The notes beneath the pieces were generated by a model that was given only the letters and a program-made list of their open reading frames with translations, had not been told where the DNA came from and made no database searches. Of a DNA stretch of 64,000 nt, positions 22,126 through 30,965 are shown piece by piece. The position numbers and the translations under genes are program-made. The stretch's first letter is position 1. Each line of letters starts with the position of its first letter. Source of the stretch: a virus; the IMG/VR virus record IMGVR_UViG_3300026484_000007, positions 1 through 64,000 of that record. The stretch is one strand, 5' to 3'.

Positions 22126-22965
22126 ATGGATACATATGGTAATTTACAAAATCAGTATTCACCAGAATTATTTTTTACTTTAGATAAATCAAAAATAATT
22201 ATTAAAATTGACGATATTAAACGTAATCAAAAGCTACAAAAATATATTCGTTTAGATAAATTATTAGAAACTGAAAAAATTTATTTAACCGATTTATCTT
22301 TTAAAGATCAAAATGAGGTTATAAAATTATTCTTAAAAGAATACAATTTTATCATAAAGATCGCAAACGACGAATATTTTAACTACACTAAATTATATCA
22401 ATTCTGGAAACATAATACTTATTTTATCCAATACTTTTCTGGAATGAAGCCTGATTTAACGATTAAAGTAAATGATAAAGAAAACGAAGAAGAATATTTC
22501 CATATGGACAAAATTGATTCAATTATGTTAAATTATATTGGAGTATTATTTTTCTCCGCGTATTCAAAAATCGAGAACGAAAAAGTCTTCGTTCAAAAAA
22601 CTTACGATTTCTTTACTGACTGTTATTTTGATGGATATAAATTTGGAGTTATTGAAGATTTTCAAGAGTTCTTCGTTAAACAATTTTTGACTTTTATTAA
22701 TACAACTCATGGATCTTTTTTTGGATCATATAATTTTGGATCAAATTTAAAAAATGTTTTATATTCAAAAGAAGGAAAATTGGATCATTTAGCGAAAATG
22801 GATATCGAAGGTTTCGTGAATGATATATCCGTTTTATACAATACCTTTTTAAAATTAGATTATATTGAAATGTCATATTCCGAAGATACTTATACTTTAA
22901 CTATCAATTTAGGAATAATATTAAACGATAAACAATTAGATTTCGTGTTTATCAAAAAGGATTAA
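22126..22965 (+). CDS. Putative baseplate wedge protein with gp25-like C-terminal part
   Basis: In this 279-residue protein the region near residues 190-215, FINTTHGSFFGSYNFGSNLKNVLY, has the pattern of gp25-type baseplate wedge proteins ('tpxGsrpfxpxfGsxLxxll'). It is followed by a helix and a two-stranded end (IEMSYSEDTYTLTINLGIIL) as in that family. The first 170 residues are not recognised, so it would be a longer wedge protein than the about 130-residue T4 gp25. The leader (TTTAAACGAAGCCAAAAAGG) is also found before the spike gene at 30966. It is followed at three bases by the next baseplate candidate. Confidence 0.45.
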   Translation: MDTYGNLQNQYSPELFFTLDKSKIIIKIDDIKRNQKLQKYIRLDKLLETEKIYLTDLSFKDQNEVIKLFLKEYNFIIKIANDEYFNYTKLYQFWKHNTYFIQYFSGMKPDLTIKVNDKENEEEYFHMDKIDSIMLNYIGVLFFSAYSKIENEKVFVQKTYDFFTDCYFDGYKFGVIEDFQEFFVKQFLTFINTTHGSFFGSYNFGSNLKNVLYSKEGKLDHLAKMDIEGFVNDISVLYNTFLKLDYIEMSYSEDTYTLTINLGIILNDKQLDFVFIKKD

Positions 22966-22968
22966 TCG

Positions 22969-24435
22969 ATGTTAAATCAAATAAATTCAAATCTTTATAT
23001 GTACGAAATATACGATGAATATTTAGAAAGATACAATCAGAATCTTATTAATTATTCATTATCAAATGGATTATCTATAAAATATTTTCATATCAAAGTT
23101 GATGAAAGTTATAACTTTGATTCTGAGATTAATATTCATACTTCATTTCGTAATTTTAAATACGATTTATATCATTTTATGCCAGTTTTTGATATGGAAA
23201 CATTTACTTCGCAATCTTCATTCGATCCTTCATTGCAAGGAACCAGTTATTCTACTACGGTTTCAATGACAATCGTTTGTGTAGATAATCCAGTTCCAGG
23301 AGATGTTTTCCATTTTTACGATATTACTGGTCAATATAAAATTGACAAAACCGATATTTTCCGAATTAAGCATGTGCATTATGTAAGAAATTTTAATATA
23401 AATAATGATAAAAATAATTTAAAAATTTATAAAGTGGAAGCGGAAAGCGCTCCTTTTAAATTTAATACAATTGAAGAAATTGAAGAAAATAATATTTTAA
23501 GAACTTATTTTTGGGATAATGAATCTGGATCTTTTATCGATGATGATCGTTATGAATTTTTAATTTATCTAAGAGATGAAAAAGAAAAAAAATATAATTT
23601 ATGGAAAGAAGGATCTTATAAAGATCCTATCGCGCTTTTAGCAATTAAAAAACTTTATGAATTAAATAATGGAAGTACCACTGCTTCATATGGATGGTAT
23701 AAATTTAATACAATTATGAATTTTTATCAAAAAAATTTATTAGAAAGCTCGCGATCGATTGGTATTTGTGCTGGTCCTTATATGAAATTAGAAATAGGCG
23801 TTTTTATGTCTTTCTTTGATCTTTATTTTAAATCAAAGAATGAATCTCCGATTTTCAAAGATAGATCTTTTGAAGATCAGTTTTTAAAATACAATGATGA
23901 ACTTTATAGTACTTATCAACAGTATTTGGATAATCTGATTAATCAAATAAAAGATGAAGAAAATAATCCTGATGGAGTATTATTTCAAGATTATGAAATA
24001 TCTTCCGATGCAAAAGAAACAGATTCGTCAAAATCGTTAAGTGTTTTGAGAATTAAGAATTCTGAAGCTGATGAAGAAGACAGCGAAGATAATGAAGATA
24101 ACGAAGACAGCGAAGATAATTTTGAATTTATTTTTAATGAAAACGAGGACGATCGTTATGAATCTTATTTCGATGCTTTATTAGGAATATATAAAATTTT
24201 ATTTTCATACCGATTAATAAATCCTAATTTTTATGATAAATCTATAATCATACCTTATATCGAAAACGGAGAAACTTTAAATTCCATAAACAATGATGTA
24301 TTATTTTATAATGTAGATGGAGAAGTTACTGGACCATTCTACGAAACAGAAGTGAATTATGATCCAGGTTATGTATTATCATATCAAGGTGGAGTAAAAT
24401 ATTTTAGCCCACATGACGGTGTTTTATCTTTTTAA
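22969..24435 (+). CDS. Uncharacterised virion-module protein (possible neck/baseplate component)
   Basis: The 488-residue protein starts three bases after its neighbour. A beta-rich N-terminal part contains VPGDVFHFYDITG and later IFRIKHVHYVRNF...KVEAESAPFKF. This pattern resembles the 'PGDxxyF...lFeikyv' motif of neck or tail-completion proteins of several myoviruses, but it is not decisive. Around residues 340-390 there is an acidic low-complexity stretch (EADEEDSEDNEDNEDSEDN). Palindrome copies read GSYKDP and RSFEDQF. It is translated in an operon with the gp25-like and tail-protein-I-like genes, so a structural role is likely. Confidence 0.4.
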   Translation: MLNQINSNLYMYEIYDEYLERYNQNLINYSLSNGLSIKYFHIKVDESYNFDSEINIHTSFRNFKYDLYHFMPVFDMETFTSQSSFDPSLQGTSYSTTVSMTIVCVDNPVPGDVFHFYDITGQYKIDKTDIFRIKHVHYVRNFNINNDKNNLKIYKVEAESAPFKFNTIEEIEENNILRTYFWDNESGSFIDDDRYEFLIYLRDEKEKKYNLWKEGSYKDPIALLAIKKLYELNNGSTTASYGWYKFNTIMNFYQKNLLESSRSIGICAGPYMKLEIGVFMSFFDLYFKSKNESPIFKDRSFEDQFLKYNDELYSTYQQYLDNLINQIKDEENNPDGVLFQDYEISSDAKETDSSKSLSVLRIKNSEADEEDSEDNEDNEDSEDNFEFIFNENEDDRYESYFDALLGIYKILFSYRLINPNFYDKSIIIPYIENGETLNSINNDVLFYNVDGEVTGPFYETEVNYDPGYVLSYQGGVKYFSPHDGVLSF

Positions 24436-24445
24436 AGGAGATTAA

Positions 24446-26422
24446 ATGTATTTTTTAGAAAAGCAAGACGTCCAAAACTGGAAAGACATAATAATGGAAG
24501 CTCCAGCTTTGATGACTTTAAATGACAATATTAGAGAAAATCTTTCATTAACGTTCGACCAATTTTTAAATACTTTATATATTGAAAGACCGCAAGTTAT
24601 AAAAAGTTTTTTCAATTACGAAGTAACAGATGAACATATCGACATAATATTGAATCAATATGGGATCGATAGTAAATACTATAAAAAATTAAATAAATCA
24701 TTCAAAAAAATTTTAACATATTTCATAGAAACTGCTTATCAGAATAAAGGTTCTATCAGTACTTTAAAAATATTTTCTGATATTTTTAGAACAATCTTTG
24801 GATCTGTAAATTTTTACAGAATCATTGTTACTAAAAACGAGACAATCAAAGACGATGTTAGATCGTATTATTTAACTTATGAATTAGAACCCTTAATGAT
24901 TTCCGATAAGAATCATATTTTGACATCTTTTGGAGATCAAGTTTCGTTAACCGGAAAACATTTAATGAGACTTGAGCAATACTCAGACGAGCATTCATTT
25001 CCTATTAAAACTAATTTAATTTATATTCAATTTTTAAGTACTCAGTCTAATATAGATAACTTTGACATTTTTAACGTTGGATTAAGAATGTATTCAGAAA
25101 CAACTCTTCATAATAATATGATAAAATTGAAAAATTTTTATAATAAATATTTTGAATTTAATGGTTCTGATATTATAGCGATTCTTCAATTCGCCGATTT
25201 TACAAGATTGCGCGCGGAATCGCCAGGATTCGATTTTCAATACGATGAAATTATTAATAAATATAATTTAATTATTGATAAAAATCATATTTATACTTTA
25301 GAAGATTTTTTACATGAATACGAAGGAATTCGATATAGTGATCTTAAACAGATGACATCGTTTAAACGACGATGGAAATACTTCATTAGTAATTATACTA
25401 CTCCAAAAAAAGCTTACACAAATTATAGAGAATTGAAAGATTATTTATTAAAAGAATGTCCAGAAATCGTAGAAATTATTTTATCTTTAGAAAGTGCTAA
25501 AACTGAAGATAATGATCCATACCAAGATTTTTATTTAGCGTTATATAACGCTATTGTCGCGAATATAAATATTAATGATAAATATTTAACTATGTTTTTG
25601 AACGCGATCTTTTTAAATCTTTTAACTGGAGAATCTTTTTTAGATTACTTCTTCATGCCTTTATATAATATTTTTAAAAAATATTTATTTCCGATAGAAT
25701 TAGATTTTCTTAATAGAATTTCTAATAGTATTTTTATTAAATCTAAATTTGATGCGTTCGCCACTTCCAATGAAACCAGAACAATGCTTTATTCATCTGG
25801 TTATATGAGTAAATTATATCATTTTGCGGATGAAGTAAAATTATGGTATCTTAGAAGATTCCATTCTCACGAAAACGAAAAACTCGATGATAGAGAATAC
25901 ATAGAAGTAAAAACTCGTGCTGCTAGTACGTTGATCTTTCAAAGATACGTTCGGTTCTTTATCAAATCAAGATTTTTTGATTCTTATAATTCTTTATTAA
26001 GCGATAAAAATATCGTTATAGTTAGACCAAGGTTCTCATCGAAAAATCTTTATGATTCTATAAAGGATCCTTCAAAGATCACAACAACGTCATTCATAAG
26101 AAATTCTATGAATTTCGAAGATAAAAATAAAATATTAATTTTATCTAATTTTGAATCTTCGAATGTATCTAAAAAAGATGCTAACGATGATGCTACGTTT
26201 TTTATTAATTCTTTTTTTAAAGATAAAAATAATTATTCTGAAGAAATTTTTGAAAAATGGATCAGGTTTGATTATTTAAATAAATACGGGGACTTAGATA
26301 TTTATTTAATTTTTAACATAGAACAATATAGAAAATTAAGTTCTTATGAACAAAATTTATCGTTCAAATTTTCAAATATTTCGGATAATTTATATATGAC
26401 TCATTATAAATTATTCGAATAA
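24446..26422 (+). CDS. Putative baseplate wedge protein (gp7 / tail protein I-like)
   Basis: The 658-residue protein contains ETAYQNKGSISTLKIFSDIF and GSVNFYRIIVTKNE at about residues 100-135. This matches the 'xxkGtxxslkxflxxfG...v.v.e' segment found in phage tail protein I and gp7-type baseplate wedges. The rest is helical and aromatic-rich without recognisable enzymatic motifs. AAAGGAGATTAA gives a strong start. It lies between two structural candidates and before the sheath gene, as expected for a wedge. Palindrome copies read DPSKIT and VSKKDAND. Assignment is tentative. Confidence 0.4.
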   Translation: MYFLEKQDVQNWKDIIMEAPALMTLNDNIRENLSLTFDQFLNTLYIERPQVIKSFFNYEVTDEHIDIILNQYGIDSKYYKKLNKSFKKILTYFIETAYQNKGSISTLKIFSDIFRTIFGSVNFYRIIVTKNETIKDDVRSYYLTYELEPLMISDKNHILTSFGDQVSLTGKHLMRLEQYSDEHSFPIKTNLIYIQFLSTQSNIDNFDIFNVGLRMYSETTLHNNMIKLKNFYNKYFEFNGSDIIAILQFADFTRLRAESPGFDFQYDEIINKYNLIIDKNHIYTLEDFLHEYEGIRYSDLKQMTSFKRRWKYFISNYTTPKKAYTNYRELKDYLLKECPEIVEIILSLESAKTEDNDPYQDFYLALYNAIVANININDKYLTMFLNAIFLNLLTGESFLDYFFMPLYNIFKKYLFPIELDFLNRISNSIFIKSKFDAFATSNETRTMLYSSGYMSKLYHFADEVKLWYLRRFHSHENEKLDDREYIEVKTRAASTLIFQRYVRFFIKSRFFDSYNSLLSDKNIVIVRPRFSSKNLYDSIKDPSKITTTSFIRNSMNFEDKNKILILSNFESSNVSKKDANDDATFFINSFFKDKNNYSEEIFEKWIRFDYLNKYGDLDIYLIFNIEQYRKLSSYEQNLSFKFSNISDNLYMTHYKLFE

Positions 26423-26439
26423 AACATTTTTAAGGAGAA

Positions 26440-27159
26440 ATGATGGCTGATATAAAAACTCTTTCAGTGATTGACAAAAAAATTCTTACTCCCGAAGATA
26501 TGATTACGGTTAATTATAAAGGTGAAAGAAAATCTGTAAAAGCTTTTATAGGTTTGCCTAAAATTTATAATTTAAAAACTGGGGAATTAATTGCTGAAGA
26601 AGAGAATCTTGTTGTTCTTGATGGTAGAGAATTTATGGCTCAAAAAGTGTCTAGTTTAGCGAACCCGGAAAAAGATTTACGAGGTTATGAAATTAGATAT
26701 TTTGGTGTAGGTAGTGGTGGAGCAGATGGAACTACTACTGATGATCCACAAGACGACGATACATCTTTAGCGGATCCTAAAAAGATCAGTACCACTGGAA
26801 TTAGTACTTCTTCGAATGACTATAGATACATTGATGATGGTTATTTAAAAAGAATTTTAAGTACTGATAAAGATCCAAGTGGGGATATTCAAATTGTAAA
26901 AGAAACTCATGTAATTAATACTGATGATGGTGAAAGTACTGTTGAAAAATACACAACAATTAAATTCACTTTAATTCTTGAAGAAAATGAGCCAGCAAGT
27001 AAACCATTTACATTCAATGAGATGGGATTATTTGCAGTGAAGTATGATGACGATGGAAATCCAACCGACAACAAAATTATGGTAGCAAGATTTACTACTA
27101 TGGACAAAAATCTTGGAGCAAATGATGGTCTAAGAGTTGAATGGTCTGTATTAGTATAA
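26440..27159 (+). CDS. Virion structural protein, probable baseplate or fibre-attachment subunit
   Basis: In this 239-residue protein the pattern YFGVGSGGADGTT...DPQDDDTSLADP and then FNEMGLFAVKYDDD...KIMVARFTTMDK...LRVEWSVLV is common to small beta-rich phage baseplate/fibre-network proteins. They share a 'GxGt...p...dt.L' loop and a 'neaGLfa...mvAr..fp.i.K....e..W.i' end. The function cannot be fixed further. Two in-frame ATGs (26440 and 26443) are possible behind TAAGGAGAA. DPKKIS is a palindrome-derived segment. It precedes the sheath gene. Confidence 0.5.
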   Translation: MMADIKTLSVIDKKILTPEDMITVNYKGERKSVKAFIGLPKIYNLKTGELIAEEENLVVLDGREFMAQKVSSLANPEKDLRGYEIRYFGVGSGGADGTTTDDPQDDDTSLADPKKISTTGISTSSNDYRYIDDGYLKRILSTDKDPSGDIQIVKETHVINTDDGESTVEKYTTIKFTLILEENEPASKPFTFNEMGLFAVKYDDDGNPTDNKIMVARFTTMDKNLGANDGLRVEWSVLV

Positions 27160-27299
27160 TTATGCTTAATTAAATATAATTAAATTGCATTTATAATGCA
27201 TTTATGATGTATTTATAATACATTTATAATGTAATTATTTAGATTCAAATATATTTAGAATTGCTTAATTTTATAAGTAATAAAAATTAAGGAGAAATA
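27160..27299 (+). repeat. AT-rich leader with repeated TGCATTTATAA units before the sheath gene
   Basis: Imperfect 11-13 base units (TGCATTTATAA, TGTATTTATAA, TACATTTATAA) repeat at about 27187-27236. TAAGGAG then leads to the sheath start. No promoter can be singled out. Confidence 0.5.
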
Positions 27300-29324
27300 A
27301 TGGCAACTTATGATATACCAGGAATTACTACCTCGGTAATTGACTATAGTCAAACAACCCCCGCTCTTCCAGGTGGAAGAACACCTTTAATTGCTGCTCC
27401 ATTTAAATTCGGTTCGGAAGATTTGATGATTCTTGCGAATTATGAAGATTGTATTTATAAAACTGGAGGAGCGAATAGTATAAAATACGGTTTAGGAATG
27501 GAATATATATTAGGTGCTTTAACAGTAACTGGTTCTGTTCTAGTAAAAAGATTATTACCAAATGACGCTACATACGCAAATATCGGAATCGATAATAATT
27601 TTGATTCTATTTCATATTCTGAAGTAATTGATGGAAGTTATTTAAAAGAAGTAGGATACTTTAATCATTTAGCGAAAGCTAGAGGAGATGGTTATAATGA
27701 ATTCTTCGTAAGATACGAAGCTGCTCCAGATCTTGAAAAAGTTTACGCTGATGGCGAAGGTGATCCTAAATATCGATATAATTTCTTACGAGCGACAATT
27801 TATCAAAATTCTCCATCAGGTATTAAAACAATTAAATCAAACATTCCATTATCTTTAATCGATACTGATCCAAAAGATAATGTTCCTGTTTATGATTATA
27901 GTACTGGAGAAACTTTATATATTAATGATAAATTCTCGAACTCTAACGATTTCGTTGATGCGTTCATTAATGAAGATATCTTAATTGAACTTAAAAAATA
28001 TTTAACGATCGATGAAGTTAATAAAGAAAAAGGTACACCAGAAATTATTTTAAAAGATACAAACACTGGGACAAATTATAAATTAATGGCTGATAAAGAT
28101 AAAAATCTTTATCTAACAAGTACAATTCAAGAAGGTATGGACAGAGTAATCCTTGAATACGATAACAATGGTAGTACGAATTATGTAAAAATTTATGTTC
28201 AAAATGGACAAATTTTTAAAGAAAGTACAACTGACGTTAGTTCAAGCGATGAAACATATACACATATTTATTTCCCAGGAGATTTATATTTCATAGATGC
28301 ATATATTGATTCTGATAGTGGAGATCTTATTTTAGACGAATACAAAACAATCAGATCAAGTCTTTATCAAAAACTTTTAAGTAAAGTTTGGATACTTGAA
28401 AACGGTACAGATGGTAAAAATCTTCATATTAATGGAATTATCAATTTCAATGGACCTGGAGATGTTGATCATCAAAACGTTAAACAATTGTTAGTAGAAT
28501 TCTTTAGTACTAATAAAGTTATTAAAGAAGTTATGTATCCAGAATTTGATTTTAATTATGTAGTTGATTGGACTGCGGACTTAGATGTAATGAATTCTAT
28601 CATTAATCTAACTGATGATATTGGTAATGCATTAGGTATTTTATGTCTTCCATTATCTTATGATATGGAATCAGATAAAAAAGCTAGAACTGAAAGCTTA
28701 TATCAAAGTACTTACAATAATGCACTTTATAGTGGACAATGGAATTTAAAACATTACGATGAATATCTTGGAAGAAGAATTACAATGCCATTGAGCTATT
28801 ATATGATGATTCTTCATTTAAAAATTGATTCTCAAATAAGTATAACTGAGCCAGTTGCTGGAATGGTTAAAGCTCAACTTCCAGTAAGTAATGTAAAACT
28901 TTCATATAACATTGATTCTTATGGAATTCAAACTTTAAGAAATCTTCAAATAAATACTATCATAAAAGAAACTGATGGAATTTATTGTATTGATCAACTT
29001 ACAATGTATAAAAAAGCAAGTAAGTTATCGAGAATTAACGTTGTTAAAGTTATTCATCAGATGAGAAGAGATCTTCCAAAGCTACTAAAACAATTTATTC
29101 AAACTAAAGAAACTAGCAATATACTTGGTAAAGTATCTAGTACAGTAAATAATTATATGAATAAATGGTTAGCTGGAGGAGATACAACAAATCCAAATGA
29201 AATCTTTAAATACGCTAATACAAATATTATTTATATTCCTGAAGAATATAAATTAGTAGTAAGTATTAGAGTTAACCCTATTGGAACAATTGAGAAAATC
29301 GATATTCCAATTATCGTAGAATAA
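27300..29324 (+). CDS. 18: Tail sheath protein (gp18-like)
   Basis: The 674-residue protein starts with the sheath signature: YDIPGITTSVIDYS, then GRTPLIAAPFKFG and VLVKRLLPNDATYANI. The C-terminal half has the conserved folded part (YVVDWTADLDVMNSIINLT, YSGQWNLKHYDEYLGRRITM, PVAGMVKAQLPVS). The last strands (IPEEYKLVVSIRVNPIGTIEKIDIPIIV) form the domain that links neighbouring subunits. T4 gp18 is 659 residues, so the length fits. It polymerises around the tube and contracts on infection. The tube gene follows after a palindrome terminator. The middle (about 150-350) is a less conserved insertion domain exposed on the tail surface. Confidence 0.85.
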   Translation: MATYDIPGITTSVIDYSQTTPALPGGRTPLIAAPFKFGSEDLMILANYEDCIYKTGGANSIKYGLGMEYILGALTVTGSVLVKRLLPNDATYANIGIDNNFDSISYSEVIDGSYLKEVGYFNHLAKARGDGYNEFFVRYEAAPDLEKVYADGEGDPKYRYNFLRATIYQNSPSGIKTIKSNIPLSLIDTDPKDNVPVYDYSTGETLYINDKFSNSNDFVDAFINEDILIELKKYLTIDEVNKEKGTPEIILKDTNTGTNYKLMADKDKNLYLTSTIQEGMDRVILEYDNNGSTNYVKIYVQNGQIFKESTTDVSSSDETYTHIYFPGDLYFIDAYIDSDSGDLILDEYKTIRSSLYQKLLSKVWILENGTDGKNLHINGIINFNGPGDVDHQNVKQLLVEFFSTNKVIKEVMYPEFDFNYVVDWTADLDVMNSIINLTDDIGNALGILCLPLSYDMESDKKARTESLYQSTYNNALYSGQWNLKHYDEYLGRRITMPLSYYMMILHLKIDSQISITEPVAGMVKAQLPVSNVKLSYNIDSYGIQTLRNLQINTIIKETDGIYCIDQLTMYKKASKLSRINVVKVIHQMRRDLPKLLKQFIQTKETSNILGKVSSTVNNYMNKWLAGGDTTNPNEIFKYANTNIIYIPEEYKLVVSIRVNPIGTIEKIDIPIIVE

Positions 29325-29385
29325 TATAATAAAATAATAAAATAATAAAATAATAAAATAATATAAAATTTTTATAAAATTTATT

Positions 29386-29410
29386 AAAAGGATCTTTTTT
29401 AGATCCTTTT
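29386..29410 (+). terminator. ATCT...AGAT hairpin between sheath and tube genes
   Basis: AAAAGGATCT and AGATCCTTTT pair perfectly. The preceding 29325-29365 is a tandem AATAATAAA repeat starting in the sheath stop region. The hairpin lies only 20 bases before the tube start, so it may set the sheath:tube transcript ratio or act as an mRNA end stabiliser. Confidence 0.6.
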
Positions 29411-29429
29411 CTAAAATCAAGGAGTTATT

Positions 29430-30176
29430 ATGGCTTTGAATTACACTAACGATTTCACTAATGTTAGCACGGTAAATTCTTCAAACAGATACTTAGGAGG
29501 TTCGGATAAAACGGTTCACCCTTATGTAAAAGGATATTTTTACGTTTTCTTCGAATTCCCTCCAATCGTAGCTAAAAAAGTTGGAGAAGCGAATGCTAAT
29601 GTTGGCGGTAAAATCTTATTATCTCTTTGCGAAGGATTTACGCCTCCAGGAGATAGACAATTAAAAACAGAAACAGTAACTGGAATGGGTGGTTTAGACG
29701 CTGATTTCGTTACTGGTCAAACTCTTGATAGAAGTTTCTCATTAATGTATAGAGAATTATGGGGAAATCCAATTTTCGTATATCATAGAGCATGGACAGG
29801 AATTATTGATCCTTATCTTGGATTAAATAATTCAGGTTTAAAATATATTCCAAAAAATTATAAAGGTAGAGTTCTTGTGGTTCAGACCAAACCGAATATA
29901 GTGAATTCTGCTGGTGGCGGTGATTCAGGTGGTGAAAGTAATGTTAAAGATAATATCATAAAAGTTAATTTATTTGATGGTGTTGTACCAATAACTGATT
30001 TAAGTTCTGTTTATGATTCAAATATCAACGACAATTCTATCGCAAGACCAACCATATCATATAGATTCGATGGTAAAGATTATGATGAAACTTATGAAGG
30101 AGTTCTTGATACTGCAGTAGCTGTATTAAGCTCACATATTACTATTTCAGCTAAATCAGCATCCATTAATCTTTAA
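29430..30176 (+). CDS. 19: Tail tube protein (gp19-like)
   Basis: The 248-residue protein directly follows the sheath gene, the usual order. Features include LLSLCEGFTPPGDRQLKTET (the loop between strands that stacks rings) and GMGGLDADFVTGQTLDRSFSLMYREL (the strand pair with a conserved helix). HRAWTGIIDPYLGL and a late strand pair RPTISYRFDGKDY follow. T4 gp19 is 163 residues, so this form carries extra loops, including the Gly/Ser insertion near residue 160 (SAGGGDSGGE). AAGGAG precedes the start. Its codons are more C-ending than average, as in the capsid gene, consistent with high expression. Confidence 0.7.
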   Translation: MALNYTNDFTNVSTVNSSNRYLGGSDKTVHPYVKGYFYVFFEFPPIVAKKVGEANANVGGKILLSLCEGFTPPGDRQLKTETVTGMGGLDADFVTGQTLDRSFSLMYRELWGNPIFVYHRAWTGIIDPYLGLNNSGLKYIPKNYKGRVLVVQTKPNIVNSAGGGDSGGESNVKDNIIKVNLFDGVVPITDLSSVYDSNINDNSIARPTISYRFDGKDYDETYEGVLDTAVAVLSSHITISAKSASINL

Positions 30177-30200
30177 AATGATCTTTAAAAGATCATTTTT
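30175..30200 (+). terminator. Terminator of the tail tube gene
   Basis: AAAATGATCTTT pairs with AAAGATCATTTT and is followed by T. The arm starts in the tube stop codon. Confidence 0.7.
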
Positions 30201-30226
30201 ATAATTTTTAATTAAAAGGAGAAATA

Positions 30227-30649
30227 ATGAAAGTTACTTTTAAATCTTATAATGAATTAAAAGAATATTATACAGAAGATGGAAAAACTTTAGATAGTGG
30301 TTTTGATTGGTTTTTACAGCAAATTGGTGGAGAAACTGTTGCTGTTCAAACATATAAAATCAGTGGTGGTGGATCTAAAAAAGAAATGTTCACTATTGAT
30401 ACTGCAAGTGTAGGAACTGATGGTGGTTTCAATACAAACACAGTATTCGAACATTTCGAATTCCCTAAAGACATTCTTGATTCTGTAGATTATGAAGGTA
30501 AAACATATTATACTTGTATCCAATGTGGATTCACTGTTCAAGATACTCAAAGAACAATGTTCTATCCTTCAAAAACATATGCAGATTTAGGTGTAGAAAA
30601 CTGCGTTTGTCCATTATGTTTTACTAAATCTTTTCATAAAGTAAATTAA
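30227..30649 (+). CDS. Small zinc-ribbon-like protein
   Basis: The 140-residue protein has four cysteines in two CxxC pairs in its last 45 residues: YTCIQCGFTVQDTQ and NCVCPLCFTKSF, a zinc-ribbon arrangement. The first part is alpha/beta with a Gly-rich loop (ISGGGSKKEMF, a decayed palindrome copy). It stands as its own unit between the terminators of the tube gene and the next module, preceded by AAAAGGAG. The role is unknown; small zinc proteins beside tube genes can be assembly chaperones, but nothing here proves that. Confidence 0.55.
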   Translation: MKVTFKSYNELKEYYTEDGKTLDSGFDWFLQQIGGETVAVQTYKISGGGSKKEMFTIDTASVGTDGGFNTNTVFEHFEFPKDILDSVDYEGKTYYTCIQCGFTVQDTQRTMFYPSKTYADLGVENCVCPLCFTKSFHKVN

Positions 30650-30692
30650 AATAAATTAAAATAAATTAAAATAAATTAAAATAAATTTTAAA
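30650..30692 (+). repeat. Tandem AAATTAAAAT repeat starting in a stop codon
   Basis: Four copies of a ten-base unit (AAATAAATTA phase) start with the end of the preceding gene and its TAA. Similar stop-region repeats follow other genes (7041, 21173, 29324, 53336). Confidence 0.8.
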
Positions 30693-30749
30693 TGGAGTTG
30701 TGATCTTTAAAAGATCACTTCTCCAGCTTTTTTTGTCGTTAGAAAAAAT
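30693..30749 (+). terminator. Terminator with ATCT/AGAT stem, followed by the tag
   Basis: TGGAG-TT-GTGATCTTT pairs with AAAGATCAC-TT-CTCCA, then CTTTTTTT. The tag GTCGTTAGAAAAAAT is at 30735-30749. Confidence 0.9.
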
Positions 30750-30770
30750 TCTATAGAAAAATTATAAAAA

Positions 30771-30912
30771 AACTTTTAAAAAACCGAGATCCTAAAACGT
30801 TAAGCATCAATAGATACACAAAGATATATAGCAGTTCTAAAACGGTTTTAGAACTGCTATATATCCTTAGTATCGAAAAAAGATGCTACTTAAAAAATCA
30901 AGTTTTTCAAAG
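30771..30912 (+). repeat. Large intergenic inverted-repeat element
   Basis: Outer arms ACTTTTAAAAAAC and GTTTTTCAAAGT, inner GATATATAGCAGTTCTAAAAC and GTTTTAGAACTGCTATATC (a perfect inverted repeat of at least 18 bases per side), and an A-type right arm with GTATCGAAAAAAGATGCTACTT. The B-type left arm is degenerate. This, the terminator and the leader fill 30650-30965; no gene is present. Confidence 0.75.
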
Positions 30913-30965
30913 TCAAAAATATAATCTATAAAAATTTTAAACGAAGCCAAAAAAAGGATTTATCA

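Noticed and set aside
23900-24120. Acidic stretch in the gene at 22969 as a scaffold signature
   Set aside because: It is a short linker of about 50 residues inside a beta-rich protein in a baseplate operon, unlike a helical core protein.
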